64,000 nucleotides of DNA from Aselliscus stoliczkanus (lineage: Eukaryota; Chordata; Mammalia; Chiroptera; Hipposideridae): the NCBI GenBank assembly GCA_033961575.1, contig CM066736.1, forward strand, positions 88,581,352 to 88,645,351, read 5' to 3'. Below the pieces are notes generated by a model. That model saw only the letters and a program-made list of their open reading frames with translations, did no database searches and was not told the DNA's origin. Of the stretch, positions 34,100 through 46,799 are shown piece by piece. The position numbers and the translations under genes were made by a program. Numbering within the stretch: the first letter of the stretch is position 1; each line of letters begins with the position of its first letter.

Positions 34100-34310
34100 T
34101 TAATTTGAAAATGGCCATTTCTTAGTTGCTGATCGTTTCCTGTTCCCTCACTATACTGCATCATTTCTAATTTTCACAGCAACCCAATTAATACATTTTA
34201 ATGTTCCAATTTTACCAATGAGGAATTTGAGGCTCAAAGGAATTAAGTAATTTTCCAGAGTCATCAAGATTAAAATCCAGATCTCTCTGACCCAGAATTC
34301 TGAATTTTTT
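34100..34310 (-). repeat. MIR SINE, antisense
   Basis: TTTTCACAGCAACCCAATTA, TTTTACCAATGAGGAATTTG, AGGCTCAAAGGAATTAAGTA and TAAAATCCAGATCTCTCTGA follow the antisense MIR order. Confidence 0.8.
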
Positions 34311-34795
34311 CCTTTCAAAGATAGTTTACAAAGGAAAGATTATTTGATGTTATTTGTAGCATTTACAGGCTCTTGAGGGCAGAGCCCATTCTCTCTCGCC
34401 ATGGCCCAGCCCATGCAGAGTACTTAATAAATGTTTGGTGAATGAACGAGAAAACAGACTAGAGTGTATTATATTGAAGAATCTAATTCCAATTAAGATT
34501 TTTGCGGGGAGAGGAGATATGAGTGAGATATTGGAGGTCTCATCGCAAGGCTTGGTGTCCTGGGAGCTTGATCCTAACTTTCTAAACATGGGCCTTGGGA
34601 AGAGTGTTCTATTGCCCAGACATCCATTGTTTTCTTGGAACAGAGCCAGCCAGGTGGAAATGGCCACCTACATCTTTTCTGTGTTCTTCACAAGAACATT
34701 AGAATGGAAAGGACCCTCAGAGGTCATCTAGCTCAGTGCTTCTCAGAGTCTTCTTGGAGGAGCAACACATTGGGCTTTTTAAAATGTACATTCCC

Positions 34796-34971
34796 GGGCC
34801 GGCCGAATGGCTCAGTTGGTTAAGAGCTCGCTCAAGAGTGCAAGCTGAGCTCTGAGCAACAGCGGTTCGAGGCCAGCCCGAGCTGAGTTGCCGGTGAGCT
34901 GCCAACAGGTGGCAGGATGGCTCAGCTAAAAAAAAAAAAAAACAACACAAACAAACAAACAAAAAAAAAAT
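34796..34971 (+). mobile_element. SINE of the 'GGCAGGATGGCTCAGC' tail type, sense
   Basis: GGGCCGGCCGAATGGCTCAG head, GCGGTTCGAGGCC B box, body GTGAGCTGCCAACAGGTGGC, then a long A-rich tail with (CAAA)n. Perfect target duplication AAAATGTACATTCCC at 34781-34795 and 34972-34986. Same subfamily as 19694-19843. Confidence 0.95.
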
Positions 34972-35040
34972 AAAATGTACATTCCCAGGTCCTGCCTGCT
35001 GAATCTCAATTACCGAAGTGGGGGCCCAAGAATCAATGAA

Positions 35041-35193
35041 CAGTAATATCTTGGTTTGAGAACATAATTCGTTCTGGAAACAAGCTTCTCGTATTGCAAG
35101 ACGTCGCTTGTTTACCATGTTAAAATGTATTAGAAATGTTTGCTCATCTTGCAGAACACTCGCAAACCACACTACTTGCAATCCAAGGTTTTA
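35041..35193 (-). mobile_element. TA-flanked Tc1/mariner-like MITE (copy 2)
   Basis: Reverse complement of the element at 4307-4462: shares GAGCAAACATTTCTAATACA and GAACGAATTATG when read on the minus strand. Left TIR CAGTAATATCTTGG, right end CCAAGGTTTTA truncated by a few bases. Confidence 0.82.
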
Positions 35194-35369
35194 GTTCCCA
35201 CAAATTTGAGAACCACTGATACAGAAAAACTAGTTTTAAAAGTAGGGAAGCTAGGGCATGGAGGGATTGAGACACATTGTGAAAGAGCCATTTTTAAACC
35301 CAGTTCTCGTTTCCTAGTTTATTGTTCTTGCTTTTCCCCATGCTGCTTCCTTAATTCATTAACAAAAAC

Positions 35370-35740
35370 CATTGCGTGCCCATAGCTTTCAGGATAGAGT
35401 CCATACCCCTCTTAGGACAGGCCCCCACCTACCTAGGCAGCCTCCTCTCTGCCCACTGCTCTACCCACTGTCACTCAGCATTCCAGGCTCACTGAAAGAC
35501 TCCTAGTTTCTCGAATGGACAGGCAGTGCAGCCTTTACCTAGAATGCCCTCTTCTCCTCTCCACCTGGCAAGCTCCCCCTCATCCTCAGGACAGCACTTC
35601 TGGGATATTCCTCCTCAAGCCACATGACATGTGCCGTGTCTTTGCTGCCATCAGGCCCTGTGCATGTATGCTTCTCATAGTACTTCCTGTACTGAGGTGC
35701 TCGGTGTGGTGTGCTTGTGGGCAGGTGGATGGATGAAGGC
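35370..35740 (+). repeat. L2 LINE 3' region, sense
   Basis: TTTCAGGATAGAGTCCATAC, TCACTCAGCATTCCAGGCTC, CTAGAATGCCCTCTTCTCCT and CTCATCCTCAGGACAGCACT follow the L2 order. The minus-strand frame here is incidental. Confidence 0.65.
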
Positions 35741-36043
35741 TCTTGTGTGTTCATTGCTGAAGCTGCATGAAAAACTGAAGTGATACTGTAGAAAGTATAT
35801 ACAAAAAATGTTATAACTAGTTACTGTCACCCATGAGGAGCCCAGGATCTAACTGGGGAGTCAGAACAGAAGGGAAAATTTTAACACAAAGTATTAAAAG
35901 AGGTGTTGTATGTAAGACAGTGAATAATTAACTGGTAAATCGGTACACATAATACACATGATACGTATCCAGGGAAGAGCTGGAGGGAGGAGAGGACTTC
36001 CTGGAAGAGGAGGCCTTGAATTGGGCTTTAAAGAACAGGTAGG

Positions 36044-36165
36044 GGCCAGGCGAGTGGTGCGGTGGTTAAGTGCTGGCTTGGGAAGCCAGCGGCCCCAGTT
36101 CGGTCCCACATATGAGGGCCAGTGACACTGCCCTCAAAAAAAGAAAGTAATAAAAAAATAAAAAT
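36044..36165 (+). mobile_element. Compact SINE, sense
   Basis: GGCCAGGCGAGTGGTGCGGT head, GCTTGGGAAGCCAGCGGCCC, GGTCCCACATATGAGGGCC and a tail broken into A-runs with AAAGTAATAAAA. Target duplication AGAACAGGTAGG at 36032-36043 and 36166-36177. Confidence 0.94.
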
Positions 36166-36554
36166 AGAACAGGTAGGATTTGGAGAGGAAGGCTGGTTTT
36201 CCAGTCTGTGGAAGGAAATGAAGAGCCTTGCCCTCTCCAGGGCTGGTCTCATGGAGACCAGGCACAGGGAGTCTTCCTCTTGCCCCATCGCCTGGCTGAA
36301 GACGAATGCAACAGGCAGAGCCGACAGTGCCCACAGAGGTTAAGGAGGAAGCCGTGATGCTGGCAGTAGGGCGGCTATCTGTTCAGGTTGCAGTGAGGAT
36401 TTAATGAGGACATAGATACAAAACACCTTGGGTGGGAGGAAGCTGAGAGCCCAGAGGTTTCTTCCTGAAGGCTCCTGAAAGTTTAGCTTAGTCCCTGAGC
36501 TTCAAGCCAGGTGGGCTGACCCTGGGTTATGTGAGGCTTGAGCCTGCGGGCATT

Positions 36555-36800
36555 GGCAGAAGCTATACAGTATGGCGGATGGAGCCAGGCAGGCTCGGGG
36601 CCTAGTCCTAATCCACCACCGACTAACAGTGTGTGCTTGGTGAGCCCCCCACCTCTCTACCTCTGTCTCTTATTCGATAGAAAGAATAGTACTTGACCTC
36701 TCTGCCCTAGGTTGTCATGAGAGTGAGGGAATGATCGCATTGAAGTAAGTGCTCTCTAACTTTAAAATGCTGCACAAATGTAAGGGGTTGTTCTCACATT
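36555..36800 (+). repeat. MIR SINE, sense
   Basis: ATGGCGGATGGAGCCAGGCA, CTAACAGTGTGTGCTTGGTG, CTAGGTTGTCATGAGAGTGA and GCTGCACAAATGTAAGG follow MIR order. Confidence 0.7.
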
Positions 36801-37899
36801 TGTCATATTAGTCATAGATTCCCTCTCATGGAGACGCCCACATCTTTAGAGGCCAGGGCACTGCTAGACACTACATGACATTAGGTGGTACAGCTCCTGA
36901 GGGTGGCAGGTAGAAGCGAGCCCAGGGGAGAGGGACTCGTAGCTGGAGCTGCCTGGCCTCTGCACAAAGCAGCACAAGGAAGCAGCAATACAGCTTTCGT
37001 TATCTGCAGACCCTCCTGTCTTGCCTCACATACTTTTTTATCAAATCTCTGTCCCCAGTCCCTAACCCAAGGGAGAAAGCAGCATTGGTAAATGTTTGTG
37101 ATGATGTTTTAAGAAACCTATTATCAGATTTGATTCTCATATTTAAATATTTAGTACTCCTCAGATTACTGCTTATTATACCCATTTTACAGATAGAAGA
37201 ACTTAGTAAGTGGCAGAGCTAAGATTCAGAACTGTCTGACTTTTTTACCTTACGTTACTCTTTCTCATCGTGGGAGGCAGTGGGGGTTTTTTTTTTTTCG
37301 TTTTTTTTTTTTTTCCCTCAGTTTCTGCAGTGCTAGGGAGTGGCCAGCCTACATAAATGAGCCTAGCCAGGCTTCAGGGACTATTTTCACCCCTGCTGAG
37401 GCCAGGGAATCCTGCTGAGTATACAGCATGCACATACGGTCACGGCACCAGGCATGGACTTTGCAACATCAGAAGGCAGAGATGAGAGCAGAGGGATGAC
37501 AGGGATGCGTGTCACTCTTCCTGTGGTCAGAGCAGTGCAGCACCCACTGAAGAGACAGGAATGGCTGGCTTGGAGCCTGAGCCCACCTCACCAGTCTGGA
37601 GACAGGCTGGTAGGGGAATGGGATGGTTCACTGGTTAAAGACCAGCTGTAAACACGGGGCCTCAAAACACCACCGTGGTAGCCAGCTGGTGAGCCAGCCT
37701 TGGATGAGTCACTTGAGCTTCCGTGGATTTGCATTCTCTTCTTCAGTGAGGGGGGATAAGTGTATGAGGGTGCATGCTGCACCCTTCCCCACACCTTCCT
37801 GCCTTTTTAGCCACTTTTTTCTGGCTAGGGAAGAGTATGAAATCTAATGAGCTGGAGGCTTCAGCAAGATGGTCTGGGACAGGGCTCTAAACCTGGGTG

Positions 37900-38085
37900 A
37901 TGAGCAAAAAGAAGTTATTGATAAGAGCACGAAATGAGCCTCGCTGAACCGAACCAGGTCCTGCCTCTGCCACCAGCTGATTGTGGCGTCCTTCTGAACT
38001 TCAGTTTGCTCGTCTATAAAATGGGGAGAGTAAACAGACCTCGCAGGACTATTCTGAAATAAATAAGTGAAAATATTTTACAGAT
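37900..38085 (+). repeat. MIR SINE, sense
   Basis: GTCCTGCCTCTGCCACCAGC, GCTCGTCTATAAAATGGGGA and TCGCAGGACTATTCTGAAAT match the MIR core. Confidence 0.8.
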
Positions 38086-38314
38086 TGTAATGCGCCACTC
38101 AGTTCCAGAGTGGAACACGAGTACTGCAGGATTTTAGCAAGGGTCAGGGGAAAAAGGCTGTCAAATAAGAAACTGCTGAGTAACACCAAATTAAACAGAT
38201 GGTTCTTAACTCGGAACTGTGCCTTTCTGAGGGGAAAAGTGTATAGGCAGGATTCCCCAAATGGGCCTCTTTTCACATAGACAGTACACTGTTGGAAGCA
38301 CAAGACCAAACGGA

Positions 38315-38580
38315 AAGGATAATAGCTGACATTTACTGTGAGGTACTGTATGCCAGGCACTGTTCCAAGCCCCTTTACTCACAGTGTCTCATTAAATCCT
38401 TACAGCATCCCTGAGAGGGTACCGTTATCATCTCATTTAGGGATAAAGAAACTTGGGACAGAGAGGTTACCAAGGTTAGGCAGGCACCCTGGATTACACA
38501 GAACTGGGATCCAGACACAAGCGGCCTGGCTCCACAGCTCACTTATTGAACAGCCACACTCTGCTGCCTCCACGAAATAC
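38315..38580 (-). repeat. MIR SINE, antisense, followed by (ATC)n
   Basis: CTGTATGCCAGGCACTGTTC, TCATTAAATCCTTACAGCAT, GGATAAAGAAACTTGGGACA and GAACTGGGATCCAGACACAA in antisense MIR order. An (ATC)n run lies just beyond, at 38589-38619. Confidence 0.8.
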
Positions 38581-38649
38581 TTGTTGACTATCATCATCAT
38601 CATCATCATCACCACCATCATTCCAAAAACGAGGTGACAACAGGGCTTT

Positions 38650-38930
38650 ATTTATGCATTATGTATTTATTTGCTAATTCAGCAAGTATTTGCCAAGCAC
38701 ATATTCATGGCCAGACCCTGTAGTAGGCAGTGGGACTTCAGCCACAGAGAAGATAGTCACACGTCCCGTCCTCCTTGGGCTTTTGGTCTAGTGGGGAACA
38801 CAGTCAACTAAACAGGTGATTGCAGTAGAACGTGGTAAGTACTGTCACCGGGAGATGCCTAGGGTGCTGGGGATCGTTTAAGGAGTGGTAACTTCCTCAA
38901 ACTTAGAAAGAAGCACTGGCGGAAGTGACT
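38650..38930. repeat. Old interspersed repeat, same type as 3590-3900
   Basis: TTCAGCAAGTATTTGCCAAG, CCCTGTAGTAGGCAGTGG, TTGGTCTAGTGGGGAACACA and GTCAACTAAACAGGTGATTG parallel the copy at 3590-3900. Confidence 0.5.
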
Positions 38931-38934
38931 GCTA

Positions 38935-40185
38935 ATCAGAGGCCTAGAAGTGAATTGGAGTTAGCCAGCCGAAGGCGTGGAAGAGATGAAATGTTCCAGG
39001 CCATGGGTAGTATCTGCAAAATCTCAGAGGCTAGAAAGAGCATGAGAAAGGGGGTGGTGAGAGATAAGAACTCACAGGTGGGCCCGCCTCATGGGTGTTC
39101 CTTATTAGCTGGGTTATGATGCTGGCACTCTGGTGACGTTTGTCTCTGAACCGAATAGCCCCAGCTGTGTCCCTTGAGTTCATCTGCTTTTTATGGTAAG
39201 CACCCTGTGTATAGCTCTATCACTGCACTTGTGAAATACTATAATCTGTTCAGTGGTCTGATTCTTGCGTTAGACTCTTACTCATTAGTATATCTCCAGC
39301 AGCTACCACCATGCATTGGTGCTCATTAAATGTTGTTTGTTGAATGAATGATGTGTTTTCTTCGTAAAATGGATTGCACCCTTCCTACTTTCTTGAGCCA
39401 GCTATCACTTTCCCTCAGGTTCATCATTATATCCTGCAGTTAATGTCCTATGTGGCAATTCAGTGGTGCCCTTAGGGGCTTTTGAGGTGCTGTATTCTGT
39501 GAATTCCTTTTTAGCTTTTTATTGTGCTGCTCCTTTCTCTCCCTGCCTGGTCAGCACCTGATTGTAATCAATCTGCTTGATTGTGAAACCTCCCCAGCCT
39601 TCTTTCCTTCTCCTAATCTGCAGTGGGCTGGAAACAAGATCACTTACCATGATTTGATAAGACTGTGACTAACAGTTAGTAACCTCTGAGTTAGGTCCTA
39701 AAGGGCTCTCTTATGGGAAAAATGCAGATGGCATTGCATATGGCACTTGTGTGTTAGCTATTCAGAGGCCTTCTACCCGTTCTCCTTACTCCAGGAAAGC
39801 TTAGAGGGCACTGGTGTGGGTGGGAGGGATCACCAGTCTGGAGAGCCTCTGTCGGTGCAGAAGACCTGATCCATTATTGAATCCATAGACCACAGGAAAA
39901 TGGGGTCTGTTCTCAGCCACACATCCCAGAAGCTTCATTTTGGCCAAACATATGAAATGCTTCCACCTAAGCCAGCTTATTTGGGTGCTAGCTACAAACC
40001 TCGGGACGCTTCCTATTAAGGCAGGTACTGCAGAGTGGCCGCACCTTCACCTGAGCAGGGAAAGGAGTGGGAATAAGAGCCAAGGCTGGGAGCAGACGTC
40101 TAAGCTTGGAACTCTTTTCTCGGAACTCCTTTCTCCAGACATCTAGGCTCAGAACTCTGATTTGCTCATTTACAGAATGAGGGTG
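38935..40185. other. Intron sequence, little recognised
   Basis: 39200-39350 ends TTAAATGTTGTTTGTTGAAT, an L2 3' end. The remainder (39350-40185) is unique-looking without coding similarity. Confidence 0.4.
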
Positions 40186-40189
40186 ATAG

Positions 40190-40420
40190 CATGATATGAT
40201 GGAGAGAAAGAGTAAGGACTCAGGTTAGAGCTGGGGTTTAATCCTCCCTCGACCACATATTAGCTGTGTGACCTCCATGCTTCAGTTTCCTCATCTATAA
40301 AATGGGAATGATAATACCTACTGTATAAGGTAGTTATGAGAATTAAATAGATTGTGTGAAGTGACCATTCCAGGCACATAGTAGAAGAAAGTCAGTAAAT
40401 GAAATCTGTTAGTATTAGGA
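40190..40420 (+). repeat. MIR SINE, sense
   Basis: TTAGAGCTGGGGTTTAATCC, TATTAGCTGTGTGACCTCCA, TCCTCATCTATAAAATGGGA and TTCCAGGCACATAGTAGAAG. One of the best-preserved MIR copies here. Confidence 0.92.
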
Positions 40421-41079
40421 GGAAACATGACAGTCTTCTGGCTTTTGGAACTTTAAATAGGAAGTCTAGTTTTGCCAGAGGGGAAAATGCATGGACTCCA
40501 TTCTAAGACCACATGGAAAAGAATGGTTTAAGAATTGTCTGGCACTTCTGACTACCTAGGCTGAATTACACCCCTTTACTCAGTGGGAAGGAAGAGGAAC
40601 CTACCCTTTGCAGACCCTGTGCCATGAGCTAGTGAAGAAGGGGGTTCAGGTAGCTAGGACTCAAATTCCATCCCCCAACAAACTCAGTTCAGGAGGGAAC
40701 ATAAGACAGTTACTCTGATAATTTCTACATGAGGCAGAAAGAAACCCCATCACCTAAGCAGGATAGCTGTTCTGTGGGGTCTCAGTTCCCAAGGGAAGGC
40801 CTCAGGGGTGGGGTAACCTTCCAATTTATTGTCCAGACTGGGACTGTCCAGGACAACAGGCATAGATCAGGCTTGTCCCAGTGAACAGGGGCGTGTATGG
40901 TCACCAACCAGAGTGCCCTATAAAAGTGATAGAACTGATTTTAAGTTCTTTTATATGAAATTGGAGAGGGAGAGTCATGCATATTAGCACTAGAGTAAGG
41001 CTGGGGGGTTTTGGTTCTTTAACCACATGAAATACTATTCTTCTTACCTTCAAGAAAATGTTCACAGTGTGTTTATTAA

Positions 41080-41236
41080 AGGTAAAAAAAAAAAAAAAAG
41101 CACATTATAAAAACTGCAGTTTAGTAAATCCCAATTTTGTATTATAGTGTATATATAATATGCATACACATATATATGTAGATATGTGTATATTATAGAG
41201 TATATATGTAGGATATATATATATATATATATATGC
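41080..41236. repeat. Poly-A and (TA)n-rich low-complexity region
   Basis: A-run at 41083-41099, then TATA/CATA-rich sequence ending in a pure (TA)n tract at about 41212-41234. Confidence 0.9.
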
Positions 41237-41399
41237 CAAAATATTAAGAGCAGTTTCTCAAGTTGCTGAGATAATGATCCCTTTGTTGTACCTTTCTGTG
41301 GTTCCAAAATTTTAATGCTTTTATAAATTACAAAAGGTCTTTACAAAATAATATTAAACACTCACTAAAGTGTAAACGTCTTCAGAGCAGAGGTGTATG

Positions 41400-41830
41400 T
41401 TGCAGTTTTGTTAAGAACAGCCTGTCTCCTGCCCCTCTTACCCCAGCCTTCTTTCTTCACCTGGATAATGTCTCTTCACCCTTCAGGACTCTGGGTTTCT
41501 GGCATCCTCTCTTCATGCCCAAATTGGGCTAAGCTGCCCTCTGGCTTTCAGTATCATCCTGTTACACCTCCAACATAGCATTTATTTTAAATAATACGTA
41601 AATATCTGTTTGTTGTCTGCCTCCTCCTTTGGATTAGATCAGATATCATGTCTGATTCACTTCTATGTCCCCAAATGAATCCTGATACGTAATAATCAGT
41701 AACGTTTGTGGAACTAACTGGCCTCTGTTTTACCTTCTCTTGCCCAGCACAGATGGCCAGGTATATAGTAGGTGCCATTATATGTTTAGTAAGTAGGTAG
41801 ATGAGTGAGTGAATCAAAATGCCAAGAGAA
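41400..41830 (+). repeat. L2 LINE 3' end, sense
   Basis: CTTCACCCTTCAGGACTCTG, TAGATCAGATATCATGTCTG and CCAGGTATATAGTAGGTGCC followed by GTGAGTGAATC read as the L2 3' end. It stops about 65 bp before the CLPB exon at 41897. Confidence 0.6.
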
Positions 41831-41868
41831 AGAAGGTAAGATTGGTGACTCAGGGCCTTTGTTGCTAA

Positions 41869-43048
<1,180 letters not shown>

Positions 43049-43059
43049 AAAAGAGTTGT

Positions 43060-43112
43060 CGGGTCCCACATATGAGGGCCAGTGACACTGCCCTCAAAAA
43101 AAATAAATAAAT
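43060..43112 (+). mobile_element. Severely 5'-truncated compact SINE
   Basis: Only GGGTCCCACATATGAGGGCC, AGTGACACTGCCCTC and an (A/TAAA) tail remain, yet it is bounded by a perfect target duplication AAAAGAGTTGT at 43049-43059 and 43113-43123. The truncation therefore happened during insertion, not by later deletion. Confidence 0.92.
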
Positions 43113-43192
43113 AAAAGAGTTGTAATATTTTTCTCTGTAAGTTCTGCCAACTGCCCTCTGTAGCCCAATCACTTTTCAAAATCCAGTCTTCA

Positions 43193-43304
43193 GGGCCGGC
43201 CGAGTGACGCGGTGGTTAAGCGCTGGCTTGGGAAACCAGTGGCCACGGTTCGGGTCCCACATATGAGGGCCAGGGACACTGCCCTCAAAAAAAAAAAAAA
43301 AAAA
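43193..43304 (+). mobile_element. Compact SINE, sense
   Basis: GGGCCGGCCGAGTGACGCGG head, GTTCGGGTCC B box, GAGGGCCAGGGACACTGCCC and a poly-A of over 20. Perfect target duplication AAAATCCAGTCTTCA at 43178-43192 and 43305-43319. Only 69 bp after the truncated copy's right duplication. Confidence 0.96.
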
Positions 43305-43319
43305 AAAATCCAGTCTTCA

Positions 43320-44595
43320 AAGAAAGTTGTTTCCATCCCAGAGCATTTGTCTCCCTGGCCCAGTATCCCCAGATCATCTTCTAGCCCTTGTCATAGGATT
43401 GAATTGGAGGGACTTCCCAGTAACCCCCAAATACAACCACATTAGCTTAAGACCCAAGCCTGGCGCATACCCCCAGCCTGCAAAGGGACCTGCCCTGGAG
43501 TGCGCCTTGGTCGGGGCCTGTACACTGTGAAGGCAAGATTGCTGTGGATATGGACAGTGCCTGGAGTGATTGATGTTCCTGAGGCAAGAATTCAGTGCTT
43601 TCAGAAGCGGAGACTTGGAAAACATCCCCAAGCCGGATGCTACTTACTTTGTCCTTTGGAAAGCTTTCCTGCGAGACGTTTATAGCTAAGAATTGGAGCA
43701 TTCACCATGGGGCTTCTCTCGGCTATGCCTTAAAATCAATCAATACCCCCAGCTATTGTCCAGTGGTTTACATTCGCCACTTCCCCCCAACCCCCAAATA
43801 GACAGAGAATTCACTGTAAAAAGAGACCCTCTCCCCAGCCTTCCAGATCGAACACCTTTGAAACGAGGCACAAGCCTTTTATGTAGTGCCCCACCCTCCC
43901 ACCCCAGGCCAAGGCTGGCCCTTTGAGCCGTTCCAGGGGCATGGTTCCTGCCTGTTGACTTGGAACAGATGCCCGTGGCCCCCACATTTACAGTTCGCCC
44001 ACCTGCCTTCTTACCCAGCATCCATTTACACCCCCTGCCCTAGCCTCCAGCCTCAAGGGCCAAAACCATTAACCCACTTGTTTCTCCCTTCCTGAGCTGA
44101 ACAAGTGGCCGTCACTCAGAGCCTGCAAGCCTGCCAACTTCTGACCTCCCTCCCCCCTGATCTCTCTTGGTCGGCCTGTGTATGTGACCAGCCAACCGAG
44201 TGGCAGGGTCCTGCTCCCTTGTCCTGGGGGCTGTTGCCAGTAACATTTCCAAAGTCTTCTGACCTCAGTTGACCTTCGATAAGGGATTCAGGGAAGGCAG
44301 GAGGGTCTGCCTTCCTGACCGTCCAGCTTTCTTAGCCTATATTTGCCACCAGCTTGGCTGCAACAACTTAGAGAACAGCTCTCTGTGAGATGCAGGGGGC
44401 CAGGCTGTGCTCACAAGGTCCACACGGAACCCTTGTCCTTGAAATTGCTTAGTTCACAGGGGCTTGGGGTCCCCAGTCATAGAGGGTTAGAGCTAGAGGG
44501 GGCAGCTCTTCTTGCCCCCTGACCAGCAGTTCCCATTTGAGGGCTGGGAGGAGGTCCAGGCAGCAGCATCAGTGTGATAATGTGGGAAGCTCTCT
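43320..44595. other. Intron sequence, nothing recognised
   Basis: C-rich unique sequence with overlapping short frames on both strands. No domain, repeat or exon signature identified. Confidence 0.4.
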
Positions 44596-44599
44596 TACC

Positions 44600-44790
44600 A
44601 GTGTGGTGTAATAGAAAGGACACCTCCGTCTTCTGAGTCAGGCCCACCTAGGTTTGAACCCCAGTTTTTTTACCTCACCACCTGTATTGCCTTAGTTTTC
44701 TTGTCTGTAAAATAATACCTGAGAAATATACGGCTAGCGTGAGGGTTAGTGATAATGTCTGTAAAAGCCCTTGCTGCGTGCTCCATGGTT
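44600..44790 (+). repeat. MIR SINE, sense
   Basis: GTGTAATAGAAAGGACACCT, CACCTAGGTTTGAACCCCAG, TTTCTTGTCTGTAAAATAAT and TAAAAGCCCTTGCTGCG follow MIR order. Confidence 0.85.
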
Positions 44791-45430
44791 GTATAAAGAA
44801 ATCAGACTCTCACTCTAGCAGCTATAATCCCATTTTCCCTTTGCGAAACCTGTACTTCTACCTAAAGGCTTCAAAATTCTGTTTCTGCCCACAACTTCCC
44901 TATCCTGCCTAAAATGCCATCATGTTCCCTCTCTTCTCATCGAGCTCCTGCGACCCTTCAAGGCCTCCCTCTTGGGAAGCCCATCCTGGTCATCTGATCC
45001 ACTCTGAGAGCACTGCCTCTGAACTCAGTGTTGGGCTGGGTTCTTAGCACAGAAGAGTCATTTCTTCACCTTCAGGAGGCCCCGTAACAGCGAAAAGAAC
45101 ACAGCCTTGGAAACCAGACACACCTGGGGTTAAATCTCACTCTGTAATATGACTCTGGGCAAGCCATTTGCCATCTCAGACCATGGACCTCAGGGCATCC
45201 TAAGATAGGTCAGGCGAACTGTCCCTGACCCTGAGAGACTCTCAGACTGGCGGAGGAGACAGATAAGGAAATAGGCAGTGACCGCTGGGTAGATGGTCTG
45301 ACATGGGGCTGGACAAGGGCCTCTGGGGACATGGAGGAGGAAATGCCTGGTGAGCAGGGAGATGGAGTCAGTTACAGAAAGCTTCTCTGAGGAAGGAATG
45401 CTTAGACTTATCAAGAAGGGTAATAGGAGG

Positions 45431-45534
45431 GCCAGCCGAGTGACGCGGTGGTTAAGAGCTGGCTTGGGACACCAGCGGCCCCGGTTCAGATCCCACATAG
45501 GAGGGCCACTGACACTGCCCTCAGAAAACACAAG
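45431..45534 (+). mobile_element. Compact SINE, sense
   Basis: GCCAGCCGAGTGACGCGGTG head, GGTTCAGATCC B box, GAGGGCCACTGACACTGCCC and a decayed tail (AGAAAACACAAG). Target duplication GGGTAATAGGAGG at 45418-45430 and 45535-45547. Confidence 0.94.
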
Positions 45535-46144
45535 GGGTAATAGGAGGTTGCCAGACGATTTCTATGGAAGGGTTCTGAATTCACTAGTGCCAGTTTTCCA
45601 CCCCCGACCTCCACAGAAAAGTGGGTGCACAGGCCCCTGTGGTTTTCATCTCTGAAGATGCCGCTTCTGTCTGTGTTTCTGGCTTAGCACGGGAAGGTTC
45701 TGCTTCCTTCAGCACTTGACTGCCAAGTACAAGAAAAGGTCAGAGGGAAGGAGGGAGGTAGAGGCAGGCAGCTGGGAAGAGGAGTTATCAGGGAAGGTGG
45801 GGAGCCTCCTTCCTCAAACCCCTGGAACTGACTCAACCTAATAGTTCCAGGACTGTCAAGGCGCCATTGCAGCTCTTTTCTTCTAGGGATGTGATCCAAC
45901 TGCCAGATCCGTCTTCCTGAAACACATCTCTCATCACGGCAGCCTTTCTAACCAGGGTTTCCCTAGAGAATTGAGCTCTCATGCTCTAAGGAGTCCATTG
46001 TACACAAAGACTTAACTTCTCTCCCAGGCATCTAAAATGATAACTACTATTTAGTACCATTCTTGGGAGGATTGAGAAAATCATTATTCCGCATATGTGG
46101 TTCAGAGGAGAAACCCCAGTTGAGAAAGGCTTCAAGGAAAACTC

Positions 46145-46325
46145 ATGAACCGTGGAGCCAGATCTGAATACAAGCCCTGCCACTTCATAGCTGTGTGATC
46201 CTGGGGAAACTAGGACCACTCTGAGGTTCTCTTTCGTCATCTGAAAATGGAGTGATACCACCTGCTTTCTAAGGTTTTGTCAGGCTTAAGACATGCATAG
46301 GTTCTACTGAGTAGGCACTTTCTAT
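46145..46325 (+). repeat. MIR SINE, sense
   Basis: ACCGTGGAGCCAGATCTGAA, CTTCATAGCTGTGTGATCCT, CATCTGAAAATGGAGTGATA and TTGTCAGGCTTAAGACATGC in MIR order. Confidence 0.85.
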
Positions 46326-46399
46326 ACCGTATGTGTTACTAACTTCAGAAACACTCCGTGCTCACTTGTTACAAATAAATAAAAAAGAATCCTACCCAT

Positions 46400-46775
46400 C
46401 CTAACTTTTTAACCTGGTTTTAGAGTTGTCCTAGTCTGACCCTCACCTAACTTTTTTCCCCGCTGCTGCTCTAATACTCCTGCCACACTATAACATTGAC
46501 TGCCTTTACTCTCGCAGGTCTTTCTGCCTCTCATTTCCCTTTTAGACTTTGTTTCTCGGCTTGGTGAAATTCCTTCTGCCAGTCCCTCTCCAATTCTAAT
46601 GCCACCTCCCTTCTGAAGTCTTCCCTGTTCCATGGGATTTGGGTCCAGTCCCTGCTACTAGACTGAGATAGATGGAGGGCCAGGACTGCATCTTATTTGT
46701 CCTGCCTTCTTTGCCACAATGCCCCGCCCATAGTTTAGTACGAGTTTGGATGCACTGATAAATCTCTGTAGCCAT
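46400..46775 (+). repeat. L2 LINE 3' region, sense
   Basis: CTCCCTTCTGAAGTCTTCCC, GAGGGCCAGGACTGCATCTT and ATAGTTTAGTACGAGTTTGG resemble an L2 3' end. Divergence is high. Confidence 0.5.
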
Positions 46776-46799
46776 TGGAGATTTGGATACCGCTGGAGA

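Larger units (their letters stand above)
34734..35218. mobile_element. MER5-like hAT relic with two nested insertions
   Basis: Outer ends CAGTGCTTCTCA and TGAGAACCACTG are inverted repeats of the MER5/Charlie type. Interior wording: AACACATTGGGCTTTTTAAA and GGTCCTGCCTGCTGAATCTC. A SINE (34796-34971) and a TA-type MITE (35041-35193) sit inside, which inflates an original of roughly 150 bp to 485 bp. Confidence 0.8.
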
